The position numbers and the translations under genes are program-made. The notes beneath the pieces were generated by a model. It was not told the origin of the DNA. It saw only the letters and a program-made list of their open reading frames with translations, and did not search any database. Source: Candidatus Zixiibacteriota bacterium (GTDB taxonomy: Bacteria; Zixibacteria; MSB-5A5; RBG-16-43-9). From it: DNA of 63,202 bases. The DNA lies in NCBI GenBank assembly GCA_030692925.1, contig JAUYBY010000078.1, positions 1 through 63,202 on the forward strand. Direction: 5' to 3'. Below, in pieces: positions 48,633 to 57,206 of this stretch (positions are counted from its first letter, which is position 1; the number at the start of each line of letters is the position of its first letter).

Positions 48633-48764
48633 GCAGAATTTATTGGGTTATGCCTGTGGACTTTTATAAACAATCTCAGCTAATAGAATTCACCAACATA
48701 GAAACGGTAAAATAAAAAGGACAAGTCAAAATACCTGTCCCAATATATCTCAAAAGAGTATTTT

Positions 48765-48839
48765 GGAAGGCTGAAAGCCTTCCGCTACCATCTTATTTTT
48801 CACGTCTTACGTCTTATTTTTTACCTACCACCTGTTTTT
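48765..48839. repeat. GGAAGGC palindrome and 7-bp array at the cobA stop
   Basis: GGAAGGCTGAAAGCCTTCC then GCTAC (48765-48788) runs directly into 7-mers CATCTTA, TTTTTCA, CGTCTTA, CGTCTTA, TTTTTTA, CCTACCA, CCTGTTT (48789 onward in phase from 48789), ending at the TAA stop complement at 48840. Confidence 0.75.
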
Positions 48840-49394
48840 TTAGTATTCAATCCCTTCCTGAGCCAGAATTCCTTTCCTGAAAGGATGTTTAATCTCCTTC
48901 ATCTCAGTAACCAAATCCGCAACCTGAATTAATTTTTTAGGAGCACCCCTGCCAGTCAAAACCAGATGGACTTTATTCTGCAATCTTTTTATGAACCTGA
49001 TTAACTCGTCCATCTTAAGCAATCTCAGATTCAGAGCCACATTGATCTCATCTAAGATTATCATAAAATATCTGCCTGAAGAACCGCGTTTTCGGGCAAA
49101 TTCCAAGGCTCGCCTGGCTGCTTTTTTGTGCTCGGACAAGGGAAGTTTATCTCCTAAGATTCCCACGTAACCTTTACCCATAGAGTAGATTTCGATATCT
49201 CGCGGACATCTCTTGGAGAATTTTATCTCACCATAATCCAAGAAATCTTTGATGAACTGAACCATGAGAACCCTTTTACCCTGCCCGGCAGCCCGTATCG
49301 CCATCCCCAAGGCAGAGGTGGTTTTCCCTTTGCCGTCCCCGGTGAGAACCATCACCAGTTTTTTCTGATCTTTGATTGATTTTTTCTTGCTCAT
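48840..49394 (-). CDS. cobO: Cob(I)yrinic acid a,c-diamide adenosyltransferase
   Basis: ATP:corrinoid adenosyltransferase of the CobA/BtuR/CobO type, making adenosylcobalamin. The 184-residue protein has the unusual P-loop GDGKGKTTSALGMAIRAAGQG, VQFIKDF, the DEINVALNL motif and LTGRGAPKKLIQVADLVTEM. I start at ATG 49394 preceded by AGGGTGTAAAG; a start at 49433 would include palindrome-encoded residues. No other cobalamin gene and no obvious cobalamin riboswitch is nearby, so salvage is likely. Confidence 0.92.
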   Translation of the reverse strand: MSKKKSIKDQKKLVMVLTGDGKGKTTSALGMAIRAAGQGKRVLMVQFIKDFLDYGEIKFSKRCPRDIEIYSMGKGYVGILGDKLPLSEHKKAARRALEFARKRGSSGRYFMIILDEINVALNLRLLKMDELIRFIKRLQNKVHLVLTGRGAPKKLIQVADLVTEMKEIKHPFRKGILAQEGIEY

Positions 49395-49421
49395 CTTTAC
49401 ACCCTGAAATTGTTTTTTGAA

Positions 49422-49519
49422 GGGGCACGACATGTCGTGCCCCTACCATTTCTGTATCTACTACCAGAGACGCATGCGATGCGTCTCTACCCAATTTGAT
49501 TTTGCTCGATAAATCGAGC
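49422..49519. repeat. Three palindromes upstream of cobO
   Basis: GGGGCACGAC-AT-GTCGTGCCCC then CTAC (49422-49446), AGAGACGCATGCGATGCGTCTCT then AC (49466-49490), and GCTCGATAAATCGAGC (49504-49519). The second and third have near relatives at 57145-57167 and 57181-57200. Confidence 0.8.
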
Positions 49520-49536
49520 AACTACAAAAAAATTCT

Positions 49537-49583
49537 CCTCTTGAACTTTTGTCCGCCTGAGGCGGATTGAACCTTTGAACGTT
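49537..49583. repeat. 8-bp array interrupted by a TCCGCC palindrome, at a stop codon
   Basis: Units CCTCTTGA, ACTTTTG(A), ACCTTTGA, ACGTTTC run in 8-nt phase to the maeB stop at 49584, but between positions 49551 and 49570 an 18-nt block breaks the second unit: the 15-nt palindrome TCCGCCTGAGGCGGA (49552-49566) with TTG on both sides (49549-49551 and 49567-49569). Removing palindrome plus one TTG restores the 8-nt phase. Confidence 0.75.
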
Positions 49584-50918
49584 TCATTCATTCGGCGGTG
49601 CTGGAATCAGATGCGAGCTCATCAAGATATTAGCCTGTTCCCTGGCTCTTCTTATCATCCTGTTTGCCTGTTCGATAAGCTCAGTCCTCGAAGGCTTTAT
49701 TCTTGCTAATCCTTGCTCAATCGCCTTTAACCCGACTGCCACTGCCTCCCGGGTATAAACCTCCGGATCCTCCATCGTGGGGATGATATATTCTTCATTT
49801 ATACCCTTATCCTGTGCGGTTTGAGCCAGCTCATGAGCAGCAGCTATCACCATCTCGTCAGTGATCGTTTTGGCTCTCACGTCCAAGGTCCCCCTGAAAA
49901 TCCCTGGAAAACCTAAGGAGTTATTTATCTGGTTATGGAAATCAGACCTGCCTGTGGCGACTATTCTGGCACCAGCCTCTTTTGCCTCCCAGGGCCAGAT
50001 CTCTGGCACTGGATTGGCGCACACGAAAACTATCGGGTCTTTCCCCATATCTGCAACCCATTCCTTTTTGATTACCCCTGGACCAGGTGCAGAGAGGGCA
50101 ATGACCACATCCGCTCCTCTCATAGCCTCAGGAATCCCGCCTTTCTTTTTCTCTTTATTGGTAATCTGGCAGAACCTGTACCTGGGATCGTTTTTTTCAA
50201 AATCCTTCCTGTCAGAATGAAGAATCCCGTTAAGGTCAGTCATGATCACTTTACCCGCATCGACCCCTGCAGCCAGGAAGAGTCTTAAAGTAGCGGTATT
50301 AGCTGCTCCAGCTCCTACCATAGCGATTTTGACCTCATTCAGTTTCTTCCCCACGATCTTCAGGGAATTGATCAAGCCAGCCAGGTTGACTGCTGCTGTC
50401 CCCTGCTGGTCATCATGCCATACCGGAATGTGAGCCTCTTGTCTGAGCTTGTCCAGGATATAGAAGCATTTCGGCTGAGCGATATCTTCGAGATTAATCC
50501 CACCGAAAGATGGCTGAATTAGTTTGACCACTTTGATCAGCTCATCCGGGTCTTTGGTCTCAACGCAGATAGGATAAGCATCCACACCACCGAGATATTT
50601 GAATAATAAAGCTTTCCCTTCCATTACCGGAAGTCCTGCTTCAGGTCCGATGTCACCTAACCCTAAAACCCTGGTCCCGTCTGAAACCACTGCTACTGCA
50701 TTCCCTTTATTGGTATGTTCATAAACCTTGTCAGGGTCTTTGGCGATTTCTTTACAGGGTTGGGCAACCCCTGGAGTATACCAGATTGCAAAATCGTTAA
50801 AATCCCGGATAATACATTTCGGCGCTATCTCGATTTTACCCTTGTAGAAGGGATGCAATCTTAAAGCATCTTTACCCGGTTTCTCAGCACTGGCTAACCT
50901 TTGCTCTTTAGTTGACAT
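49584..50918 (-). CDS. maeB: NADP-dependent malic enzyme
   Basis: Oxidative decarboxylation of malate to pyruvate. The 444 residues cover only the malic enzyme part, without the phosphotransacetylase-like C-terminus of long MaeB. Motifs: [42 protein letters not shown] with the catalytic Lys, [16 protein letters not shown] with metal Asp residues, and the nucleotide motif [13 protein letters not shown]. Coenzyme choice is not certain from sequence. It lies downstream of the por operon, whose pyruvate substrate it would supply, but about 300 nt and repeats separate them. Confidence 0.93.
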   Translation of the reverse strand: MSTKEQRLASAEKPGKDALRLHPFYKGKIEIAPKCIIRDFNDFAIWYTPGVAQPCKEIAKDPDKVYEHTNKGNAVAVVSDGTRVLGLGDIGPEAGLPVMEGKALLFKYLGGVDAYPICVETKDPDELIKVVKLIQPSFGGINLEDIAQPKCFYILDKLRQEAHIPVWHDDQQGTAAVNLAGLINSLKIVGKKLNEVKIAMVGAGAANTATLRLFLAAGVDAGKVIMTDLNGILHSDRKDFEKNDPRYRFCQITNKEKKKGGIPEAMRGADVVIALSAPGPGVIKKEWVADMGKDPIVFVCANPVPEIWPWEAKEAGARIVATGRSDFHNQINNSLGFPGIFRGTLDVRAKTITDEMVIAAAHELAQTAQDKGINEEYIIPTMEDPEVYTREAVAVGLKAIEQGLARIKPSRTELIEQANRMIRRAREQANILMSSHLIPAPPNE

Positions 50919-50951
50919 AAATTTGAAATCTCCTTTCCTTCTGACTGGAGT

Positions 50952-51091
50952 GTAAAGCTTTAGCTTTACTTATAATTTGCTTATCGTCTACTGGACGATA
51001 ATTCTTCGTTGGTGAGGACACCAACGAAGAGCAGCTTCAGCTTTCCATTCTTCCCCTTCCCAGACCATGGAGGTCTGAAGACCTCCGCTAC
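50952..51091. repeat. Three palindromic units upstream of maeB
   Basis: GTAAAGCTTTAGCTTTAC (50952-50969), a GTTGGT-type hairpin CTTCGTTGGTG-AGGA-CACCAACGAAG with GAGCA overlapping (51004-51033), and ATGGAGGTC-TGA-AGACCTCC then GCTAC (51067-51091). The 306-nt gap has no gene. Confidence 0.82.
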
Positions 51092-51170
51092 AATTGAAGA
51101 TATTCAACAAATCCCGGTTTTCCAATCTTTTTCTATTTGAAAAGCATATTCTTTTTTCCACAGACAGAAA

Positions 51171-51198
51171 TAGCACAGGCTTTTTCAAACCTGTGCTA
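51171..51198 (-). terminator. Hairpin after the por operon
   Basis: TAGCACAGG (51171-51179) and CCTGTGCTA (51190-51198) form a 9-bp stem with a 10-nt loop, 26 nt beyond the porB stop. On the por transcript the stem is followed by UUUCUG, a weak U-run, so it is a probable terminator or RNA-stabilising end. Confidence 0.6.
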
Positions 51199-51224
51199 TC
51201 GGTTTTAAAAGAAAATCGTGCTCC

Positions 51225-52148
51225 TCACATCAGATTGAATTTCTTTATAGTCGCATCTGCCATCGCCTGAATTCTTTCCAGCTCCTTCTCAAAACCAGGC
51301 TTCTTGAACAGATGTTTGAATCGTCCTTGAAGCTTTAAATATTCCTCAACTGGCGCTTTCTTGGTTATTTTGCGTACTGAGGTGATTACACCGTTTTCCA
51401 TCTCGTAAATAGGGATAAGTCCGGTTTGAACTGCAAGTTTAGCCACTTTTATGGTATCATAAGGCTCATGTGCCCAGCCCAGAGGGCAAGGCGCATGAAT
51501 CTGTAGATATTTGGGACCAACTATTTCTAAAGCCTTTTTAACTTTCTTCTCTAAGTCCTTCAAATAAGCAACTGATGCAGTCGCCACATAGGGTATCCCG
51601 TGAGCTGCGGCTATAGCCGGCATATTCTTCTTTTCAGTAGGGTTTCCCCAGGAGACTTTTCCAGAGGGGCTGGTAGAGGTCCAGGCTTCAAAAGGAGTCA
51701 AGCCGCTTCTCTGTACTCCGGTATTCATATAAGCTTCGTTGTCGTAGCAGACGTACAGGATATTATGTCCTCTTTCAAACATCCCGGAAAGACAGCCTAT
51801 CCCTATGTCTGCAGTTGCTCCATCTCCGCCCTGGGCGATGATTTTCGCTTCTTTTTCGCGACCCAGAGCTTTTAAAGCTACCTCTATCCCTGCTGCCACT
51901 GCAGCTGAGTTTTCGAACAAGGAGTGAATCCAGGGCATCTTCCAGGCTGAATGTGGATAGGAGGTAGAGAAAACCTCCAGGCACCCGGTAGCTGCAGTTA
52001 CAATTATATCTTTTCCTGCGGTATTCATCACTGTCCTGGCAGCTAAGGCTAATCCACAGCCGGTACACGCCTTGTGCCCTGGCGTAAGCAGACTCTCCAC
52101 AATCTCTTCTTTTTCCTTTTTCTCTATTGTCACTTCATTTTTCGCCAT
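51225..52148 (-). CDS. porB: Pyruvate:ferredoxin oxidoreductase subunit beta
   Basis: TPP-binding subunit of the four-subunit oxidoreductase that oxidises pyruvate to acetyl-CoA and CO2 while reducing ferredoxin. The 307 residues contain [12 protein letters not shown], the TPP/Mg motif [31 protein letters not shown] and HAPCPLGW, with conserved cluster cysteines. ATG 52148 starts 1 nt after the porA stop, and its ribosome binding site GGAGG lies in the last porA codons, so translation is coupled. Subunit pairing and motifs favour pyruvate over 2-oxoglutarate or branched-chain oxo acids, though not decisively. Confidence 0.93.
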   Translation of the reverse strand: MAKNEVTIEKKEKEEIVESLLTPGHKACTGCGLALAARTVMNTAGKDIIVTAATGCLEVFSTSYPHSAWKMPWIHSLFENSAAVAAGIEVALKALGREKEAKIIAQGGDGATADIGIGCLSGMFERGHNILYVCYDNEAYMNTGVQRSGLTPFEAWTSTSPSGKVSWGNPTEKKNMPAIAAAHGIPYVATASVAYLKDLEKKVKKALEIVGPKYLQIHAPCPLGWAHEPYDTIKVAKLAVQTGLIPIYEMENGVITSVRKITKKAPVEEYLKLQGRFKHLFKKPGFEKELERIQAMADATIKKFNLM

Positions 52149-52149
52149 C

Positions 52150-53322
52150 TTATTTTCCTCCAATGAGGTTTTCTTTTAAATCGACAAAGACGTTGTCCGA
52201 AATTCCGGCTTCGCCCTTTTCGATTACTTTCATTATGGACTCCTTGGGGATATCTCTTCCACCCAGTCCGGCGATGAATCCGGAGATTTTTGGCTGGCTC
52301 GGTTTGCCGTATAAGGCAGCTTTTATCTCGTCATACAAAATCCCGGTTGCTCCTAAGGAGATAGCTTTTTCCATAACGATCACGTTTTTGACATTTTTAA
52401 GGGCGTCATAGATTGCTTCTTTGGGGAAGGGCCTGAATGCCCTTATCTTTAGCACTCCGACTTTTTTGCCTTTGTCTCTCAACTCATCTGCCACTTCCTT
52501 TATCGTTCCGACAACTGAGCCCATGGACACGATTACGGTCTCTGCTCCATCCAGTCTATATTTTTCCACTAACCCGCCCTGATACCTGCCAAACGTCTTT
52601 TTGAACTGGTCTGCAACCTCTTCGATCATATCTGAGGAAGCCTCAATCGCTTTCTGCAGTCTATACCTGGTTTCCATATACCAGTCCGGTTCTGCTAAGA
52701 TCCCGAAGGTTAAAGGATTTTTTGTGGTTAAGTATAATTCAGGTTTATAAGGCGGCAAAAACTCATCTGCCATCTTCTGATCTATAAACTCAATCGGCTC
52801 AAACGCATGCGTCAGGATAAAACCATCCATATTAACCATCACCGGCAGCATTATCTCCGGATGCTCTCCGATTTTGAAAGCCTGCAGGTGCATGTCTGCG
52901 GCTTCCTGGTTATCCTCGGCAAAAAGCAAAATCCAGCCTGAGTCTCTTATAGTCATCACGTCCTGCTGGTCATTCCAGATGTTTATCGGAGCGGAAACTG
53001 CTCGATTAGTGCAGGTGATAACTACTGGAAACCTCAATCCTGCTATATTGAACAAAACCTCAGTCATCAATAGAAGACCCTGAGAGGTGGTGGTTGAATA
53101 AGCTCTGGCTCCGGTAGCTGAGGCACCCAGAATGACGGAGGCCGCTCCGAATTCGCTCTCCACGTTCACGAACTGGGATTTCAGGTCCCCGTCTGCCACA
53201 AATTGAGAAAGATTCTCCACGATGTGGGTCTGGGGAGTAATGGGATAAGCGGAGATCACATGCGGACGGCAGACTTTAACCGCCTCCGCTACTGCCATTG
53301 ACCCTTCGATAACTTTTTTCAT
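52150..53322 (-). CDS. porA: Pyruvate:ferredoxin oxidoreductase subunit alpha
   Basis: Pyrimidine-binding TPP subunit. The 390-residue length and the motifs [61 protein letters not shown] and FRPFPKEAI are those of Por[12 protein letters not shown] has the pyruvate-pocket Arg-containing loop seen in POR. It starts 3 nt after porD stops. The ATG 53322 is preceded by GAGGTTAAATAAA overlapping the porD end. Confidence 0.95.
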   Translation of the reverse strand: MKKVIEGSMAVAEAVKVCRPHVISAYPITPQTHIVENLSQFVADGDLKSQFVNVESEFGAASVILGASATGARAYSTTTSQGLLLMTEVLFNIAGLRFPVVITCTNRAVSAPINIWNDQQDVMTIRDSGWILLFAEDNQEAADMHLQAFKIGEHPEIMLPVMVNMDGFILTHAFEPIEFIDQKMADEFLPPYKPELYLTTKNPLTFGILAEPDWYMETRYRLQKAIEASSDMIEEVADQFKKTFGRYQGGLVEKYRLDGAETVIVSMGSVVGTIKEVADELRDKGKKVGVLKIRAFRPFPKEAIYDALKNVKNVIVMEKAISLGATGILYDEIKAALYGKPSQPKISGFIAGLGGRDIPKESIMKVIEKGEAGISDNVFVDLKENLIGGK

Positions 53323-53325
53323 TTT

Positions 53326-53583
53326 TTATTTAACCTCCACGATCAACTCGATATCTTTTAAAGGACATTCCTCCACGCAGATTCCGCACCCTTTGCAGTA
53401 ATCTAAATCCGCCCAGTATTTCTTATTTGCACCGAAGATTACACCATCCGGACAGACTGCCACACAGATCCGGCAGTCATTACATTTTTCCTGCTTAAAG
53501 ATTGGTCTTTTTGTTCTCCAGGCACCGGTCTTATACTCTTTGCTGGAACCTGGTTTTGAAACAGTTCCTTCTGGTTTAGTCAT
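53326..53583 (-). CDS. porD: Pyruvate:ferredoxin oxidoreductase subunit delta
   Basis: An 85-residue ferredoxin-like subunit with two 4Fe-4S sites: CNDCRICVAVCPDGVI and CKGCGICVEECPLKDI. It shuttles electrons from the TPP cluster to ferredoxin. The N-terminal 35 residues (TGAWRTKRPIFKQEKC) are the conserved PorD docking segment. It overlaps the porC end by 8 nt. Confidence 0.95.
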   Translation of the reverse strand: MTKPEGTVSKPGSSKEYKTGAWRTKRPIFKQEKCNDCRICVAVCPDGVIFGANKKYWADLDYCKGCGICVEECPLKDIELIVEVK

Positions 53584-54130
53584 TCTTAGCTCCTTTCAAT
53601 AGCTCGTAGGCTTTCTCCACTGCCGCCACATTCTTCTTCCCTAACTCTCCTGGAAACCGCTCCATTACACTCCTTTTAATAGCTTCCAGGGAGATAAGCC
53701 CGGTCGCACCGGCAAAAGCACCCATCAAGGTCGTGTTCTGAATAGGCCTGCCTAAGATCTCCATAGCGATTCTGGATGCAGGAATGGTTAAAATTCTGGC
53801 TTTGGTTTTCAAGCCAACCTCTTCTGGGTTTTTTTCGGTATCCACGATCACCAATCCATCTGGTTTTAAACCTTTCAATAAATCGACAGCACCAATCAGG
53901 GTATAATCCTGAATAATCAGAAAGTCCGGCTCGTAGATCTGGTTTCTGGCTCTTACCTTATGATCTGCTATACGGACGAAAGATTGAACCGGTGCGCCCA
54001 TTCTTTCGCTGGTAAAGGTAGGGAAAGCCTGAGCATATTTACCATCCTCAAAAGCCGCAACTGCTAAAAGCTCAGCCGCAGTAACCACGCCCTGACCTCC
54101 TCTGCCATGAATCCTTATCTCTTTTAACAT
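53576..54130 (-). CDS. porC: Pyruvate:ferredoxin oxidoreductase subunit gamma
   Basis: Gamma subunit (184 residues) with the start signature EIRIHGRGGQGVVTAAELLA, FPTFTSERMGAPVQSFVRI and TTLMGAFAGATGLI. It forms part of the CoA-binding site region. It is the first gene of porCDAB; the ATG 54130 is preceded by AAAGGAGAAC. The operon order gamma-delta-alpha-beta is the common one for archaeal-type POR in anaerobes. Confidence 0.95.
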   Translation of the reverse strand: MLKEIRIHGRGGQGVVTAAELLAVAAFEDGKYAQAFPTFTSERMGAPVQSFVRIADHKVRARNQIYEPDFLIIQDYTLIGAVDLLKGLKPDGLVIVDTEKNPEEVGLKTKARILTIPASRIAMEILGRPIQNTTLMGAFAGATGLISLEAIKRSVMERFPGELGKKNVAAVEKAYELLKGAKND

Positions 54131-54266
54131 AGTTCTCCTTTAAACTCACCAATCAAATTTATACGCTTTTTATCACCCTCAATTTGTTTTACTTTGCAAC
54201 TCTTTTTTCTTGAGTTAACCCTGTTAGAACTTTTTTCTTTGTTTTTGCTTTTGTTTTTATTTTTTA

Positions 54267-54315
54267 CCTTTGAACTCTTGAACCATTGAACTTTTGAACC
54301 TTCAAACCTTTTTTT
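54267..54315. repeat. 8-bp phased array between dcd and porC
   Basis: CCTTTGAA, CTCTTGAA, CCATTGAA, CTTTTGAA, CCTTCAAA, CCTTTTTT in strict phase, ending about 17 nt before the dcd stop. The remaining 54131-54266 is A-rich on the coding strand; an open frame across it is repeat-made and unlike protein. Confidence 0.85.
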
Positions 54316-54332
54316 ACGCTCACGTTCTTTTC

Positions 54333-54887
54333 TCACATTCTCGGCAGAGTGATTTTTTTCTGCGCCTGATACTTCCCCTTTTTATCCTTATAGGAGGTCT
54401 CGCACTCCTCGTCCGCTTCTAAGAAGATTATCTGAGCAATCCCTTCATTAGCATAGATCTTGGCTGGCAGTGGCGTGGTGTTGGAAATCTCCAGAGTGGC
54501 ATACCCTTCCCATTCCGGCTCAAAAGGGGTGACGTTGACAATTATGCCACAGCGGGCGTAGGTAGACTTTCCAAGGCAAATGGTTAATATATTTCGAGGA
54601 ATCTTGAAATATTCCACGGTCCGGGCAAGGGCGAATGAATTTGGCGGAATGATACAAAAATTCCCTTTCACGTCTACTAAAGAGCGTGGGTCAAAATTCT
54701 TTGGATCAACAATTGTGGTGTTCACGTTGGTGAAGACCTTAAATTCGTTTGCCACCCTGATATCATAACCATAAGAAGATAACCCATAAGAAATTTTTCC
54801 TTTTTTGACTTGACCTTCTGAGAAAGGTTTTATCATCTCTTTTTTTAAAGCCATCTGTCGAATCCACTTATCCGATTTAATAGGCAT
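54333..54887 (-). CDS. dcd: dCTP deaminase
   Basis: Converts dCTP to dUTP (or, in bifunctional members, dUMP) for dTTP synthesis. The 184-residue trimeric dUTPase-fold protein has [37 protein letters not shown] with the catalytic Glu and stabilising Arg/Ser, and the C-terminal [15 protein letters not shown] tail that closes over the nucleotide. The sequence does not let me separate the mono- from the bifunctional type. Ribosome binding site AAAGGGG. Confidence 0.94.
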   Translation of the reverse strand: MPIKSDKWIRQMALKKEMIKPFSEGQVKKGKISYGLSSYGYDIRVANEFKVFTNVNTTIVDPKNFDPRSLVDVKGNFCIIPPNSFALARTVEYFKIPRNILTICLGKSTYARCGIIVNVTPFEPEWEGYATLEISNTTPLPAKIYANEGIAQIIFLEADEECETSYKDKKGKYQAQKKITLPRM

Positions 54888-54953
54888 AAAAATACCCCTT
54901 TTGTTCTGAATTTTATCAAGAAAAATGAATAGAATGGAACTTGAAGTTAAAAC

Positions 54954-55355
54954 TCAGGAAGTAATCAGGTCTGCCAGGGTTTTCTTCTCTAAGAGATTCG
55001 TCAGATAGTCCTGGGCTTTTAACCAGATTTTCCTCAAGGAGCAGGTATCTTTCCTTTCGCAGAATTCTGCCTTGTTTAAGCATCTGGTCAAATAGATTGG
55101 ACCCTGGACACTTTCCAGGATATCCTTAGCCGTGATCTTGTCCGTGGGCTTTGCCATTGAGAACCCGCCTCTGGCACCACGATGAGATTTGACCAGTCCT
55201 GATCTGGTATAACTCTGGAAGATCTTTGCCAAGAACTTCTCCGGAATATCCTCATTTTCGGATATCTCGGATAGACGAACTACTCTTTTTTCGGGCTGTC
55301 GGGCTAAATACATAATGCCCAAAAATCCGTAATCGCCTGCTTTGGTTAATTCCAT
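54954..55355 (-). CDS. Rrf2-family Fe-S transcriptional regulator
   Basis: A 133-residue winged-helix repressor of the IscR/NsrR/RsrR type. The N-terminal MELTKAGDYGFLGIMYLA, wing RGARGGFSMAKP, and three cysteines in CLNKAEFCERKDTC, suited to bind a 2Fe-2S or 4Fe-4S cluster, are all present. No isc or suf genes are adjacent; dcd lies downstream after 67 nt and pepA is upstream. A perfect palindrome over its own ribosome binding site suggests autoregulation. Confidence 0.9.
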   Translation of the reverse strand: MELTKAGDYGFLGIMYLARQPEKRVVRLSEISENEDIPEKFLAKIFQSYTRSGLVKSHRGARGGFSMAKPTDKITAKDILESVQGPIYLTRCLNKAEFCERKDTCSLRKIWLKAQDYLTNLLEKKTLADLITS

Positions 55356-55363
55356 AATAACCT

Positions 55364-55433
55364 CCTTTTGAGGTCAAAAGGATTTACATAATCTTTTACA
55401 TCTTTAAAATAACACCTCCTTTTTTCCTGTCAA
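55364..55433 (-). promoter_or_regulatory. Promoter and palindrome at the Rrf2 gene start
   Basis: On the minus strand a perfect -35 TTGACA (55433-55428), 16-nt spacer and TATTTT (55411-55406) precede the gene. Between promoter and start lies CCTTTTGA-CC-TCAAAAGG (55364-55381), a perfect 8-bp inverted repeat that overlaps the AAAAGGAGG ribosome binding site. It could be the regulator's operator or an RNA hairpin hiding the ribosome binding site. Confidence 0.6.
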
Positions 55434-55557
55434 GGAAAATCTGCAAAAATTTGTTATTTTTTTCACAAGCTAAAAAGGACTTAATTGGTCGTTTTTTGTC
55501 TCATTCAACAAGTTAAGACATTATGAAATACTGTATAACTTTAATATGCGTATTTAC

Positions 55558-57057
55558 TTAACTCCTGCCCCACTCTCTTAAAAACTGTAAAAACAGGCGC
55601 ACACCGAACCCTAAGGGACCTTTAGGAATATAAGGTTTGCCCTTTTCCTCCCAATCCATTCCTGCTATGTCCAAATGCGCCCAGGGAGCTTTGCCTACGA
55701 ATTTCTTGAGGAATGCAGCTGCAGTTATAGTCCCGGCAGGCCTGCCCCCTGAATTTTTCATATCTGCCAGATCGCTTTTTATCTGCTCCTCATACTCTTT
55801 ATAAAGGGGCAATTCCCAGACCCTCTCACCGGTTTTCTCGCCAGCTTTTTTGACCTTATTCAGAAGCTGCTGGTCACTCCCCATAAGTCCTGCCACCACG
55901 TTCCCCAAGGCAATCACACAGGCTCCTGTCAGAGTGGCAATATCCAGGAGAGCCTTCGGCTCGTATTTCTGAGCATACCCTAAAGCATCTGCCAAGATCA
56001 GTCGCCCTTCTGCATCAGTGGACATAATCTCGATTGTTTTACCAGAGTAAGACTTGATTATATCCCCTGGTTTATAGGCTGTGCCAGAAGGAAGATTTTC
56101 AGTGGCTGGGACTAATCCGACCAGGTGAACTGGGATCCCTTCTCTGGCTGCAGAAGCCATGGTTGCAATCACTGCTGCACCTCCTGCCATATCACCTTTC
56201 ATCTCCCACATACCTTCAGAAGGCTTGATCGAGATTCCGCCTGAGTCGAAAGTTATCGCCTTGCCGACCAGAACTACTGTCCCTCTTCTTTTCTTCTCCG
56301 GCATATGTTCCATAATGATGAATTTAGCCGGCTGCTTGCTTCCCTGGGCAACTGCCATAAGAGCTCCCATCTTCAGTTTCTCTAAATCAGGAGGAGAAAG
56401 AATTTCACATCTGAACTTATATTCCTTGGCAAGATTCAGAGCTATTTCAGCCATCCTGGTCGGGGTCATAAAATTGCTAGGATGGTTGACCATATCCCTG
56501 GCCAGATTTGTCCCCCAGGAACTTATCTCACCAGTCTTCATTCCCTTCTCGATAGCCGACTTCTTGGTTCTGTCCTCATCCCAGATAGTCATACTCTCGA
56601 CCTCAAAAAGGTCTTCTTTCCCCTCGGTCTTGTACTGGTCCAGATGATAAGCTGAAAGCAGAGTCCCTTCGGTCACGGCCTGGGCAGATGCCTCAAAATC
56701 TATTCCCTTTTGCCCTTTCCCGTGAAGAAAACTGACGTAGTTTTTGATCTTAAGCTTTTTAGCCTTCTTATAAGCCGTCCCGGCAGCTTGTCTGATTCGG
56801 TCCAGGCTGAACTCCTCTTTCTTTCCGAGACCGATAAGAATAATTCTTTTGAACTCAAAACCCTTGGGATACAAAACTGCGGTCTGATTAGCCTTTCCGC
56901 CGAAATCACCATTTTTGAGAAGTAGGGAGATCGCCCCGTCTAATCTTTTGTCTAAAAGTTTCGCCTCTTTAGAAAGCCCTTGTGCTTCAAAAAGCCCTAA
57001 TGCTAAAGCCTCTGATTTTAGCTCCTCAGCCTTCCCTAATTTAAGCTCGATTTTCAT
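55558..57057 (-). CDS. pepA: Leucyl aminopeptidase
   Basis: Cytosolic M17 dimetal aminopeptidase, a hexamer that trims N-terminal residues. The 499-residue protein has the N-terminal macro-like domain (to about 170) and the catalytic domain with VGKAITFDSGGISIKPS (metal Lys and Asp), MKGDMAGGAAV (metal Asp), the family signature MSTDAEGRLILADAL and the bicarbonate-site Arg. All ligands are present. The ribosome binding site AAAAGGAG and a near-consensus promoter lie upstream. Confidence 0.96.
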   Translation of the reverse strand: MKIELKLGKAEELKSEALALGLFEAQGLSKEAKLLDKRLDGAISLLLKNGDFGGKANQTAVLYPKGFEFKRIILIGLGKKEEFSLDRIRQAAGTAYKKAKKLKIKNYVSFLHGKGQKGIDFEASAQAVTEGTLLSAYHLDQYKTEGKEDLFEVESMTIWDEDRTKKSAIEKGMKTGEISSWGTNLARDMVNHPSNFMTPTRMAEIALNLAKEYKFRCEILSPPDLEKLKMGALMAVAQGSKQPAKFIIMEHMPEKKRRGTVVLVGKAITFDSGGISIKPSEGMWEMKGDMAGGAAVIATMASAAREGIPVHLVGLVPATENLPSGTAYKPGDIIKSYSGKTIEIMSTDAEGRLILADALGYAQKYEPKALLDIATLTGACVIALGNVVAGLMGSDQQLLNKVKKAGEKTGERVWELPLYKEYEEQIKSDLADMKNSGGRPAGTITAAAFLKKFVGKAPWAHLDIAGMDWEEKGKPYIPKGPLGFGVRLFLQFLREWGRS

Positions 57058-57095
57058 CCGGAACTCCTTTTGAGATAATTTTTAAGTTTGTCAAG

Positions 57096-57124
57096 ATTAT
57101 AATAAATTAAAAATAGATTGGCAA
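57096..57124 (-). promoter_or_regulatory. pepA promoter
   Basis: Minus strand: -35 TTGCCA (57124-57119), 17-nt spacer, perfect -10 TATAAT (57101-57096), 38 nt before the ATG at 57057. A second TTGACA (about 57094-57089) follows closely. Confidence 0.75.
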
Positions 57125-57144
57125 GAGAATTCAATATAAAAAAA

Positions 57145-57204
57145 AGAGACGCATGCCATACGTCTCTACAAAAGAAATTTGGGTTCGATAAATCGAACCC
57201 CTAC
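57145..57204. repeat. Two palindromes between pepA and nuoN
   Basis: AGAGACGCATGCCATACGTCTCT followed by AC (57145-57169) and GGGTTCGATAAATCGAACCC followed by CTAC (57181-57204). Relatives occur in the same order at 49466-49519, so the pair may be one compound unit. Confidence 0.8.
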
Positions 57205-57206
57205 AT

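Noticed and set aside
48840..49583. Cobalamin riboswitch near cobO
   Set aside because: The upstream region contains only palindromic repeats; no B12-box-like sequence was seen.
54124..54336. Lys-rich 70-codon frame between dcd and porC
   Set aside because: Encoded by the octamer array and A-rich filler; composition is that of the repeat, not of a protein.
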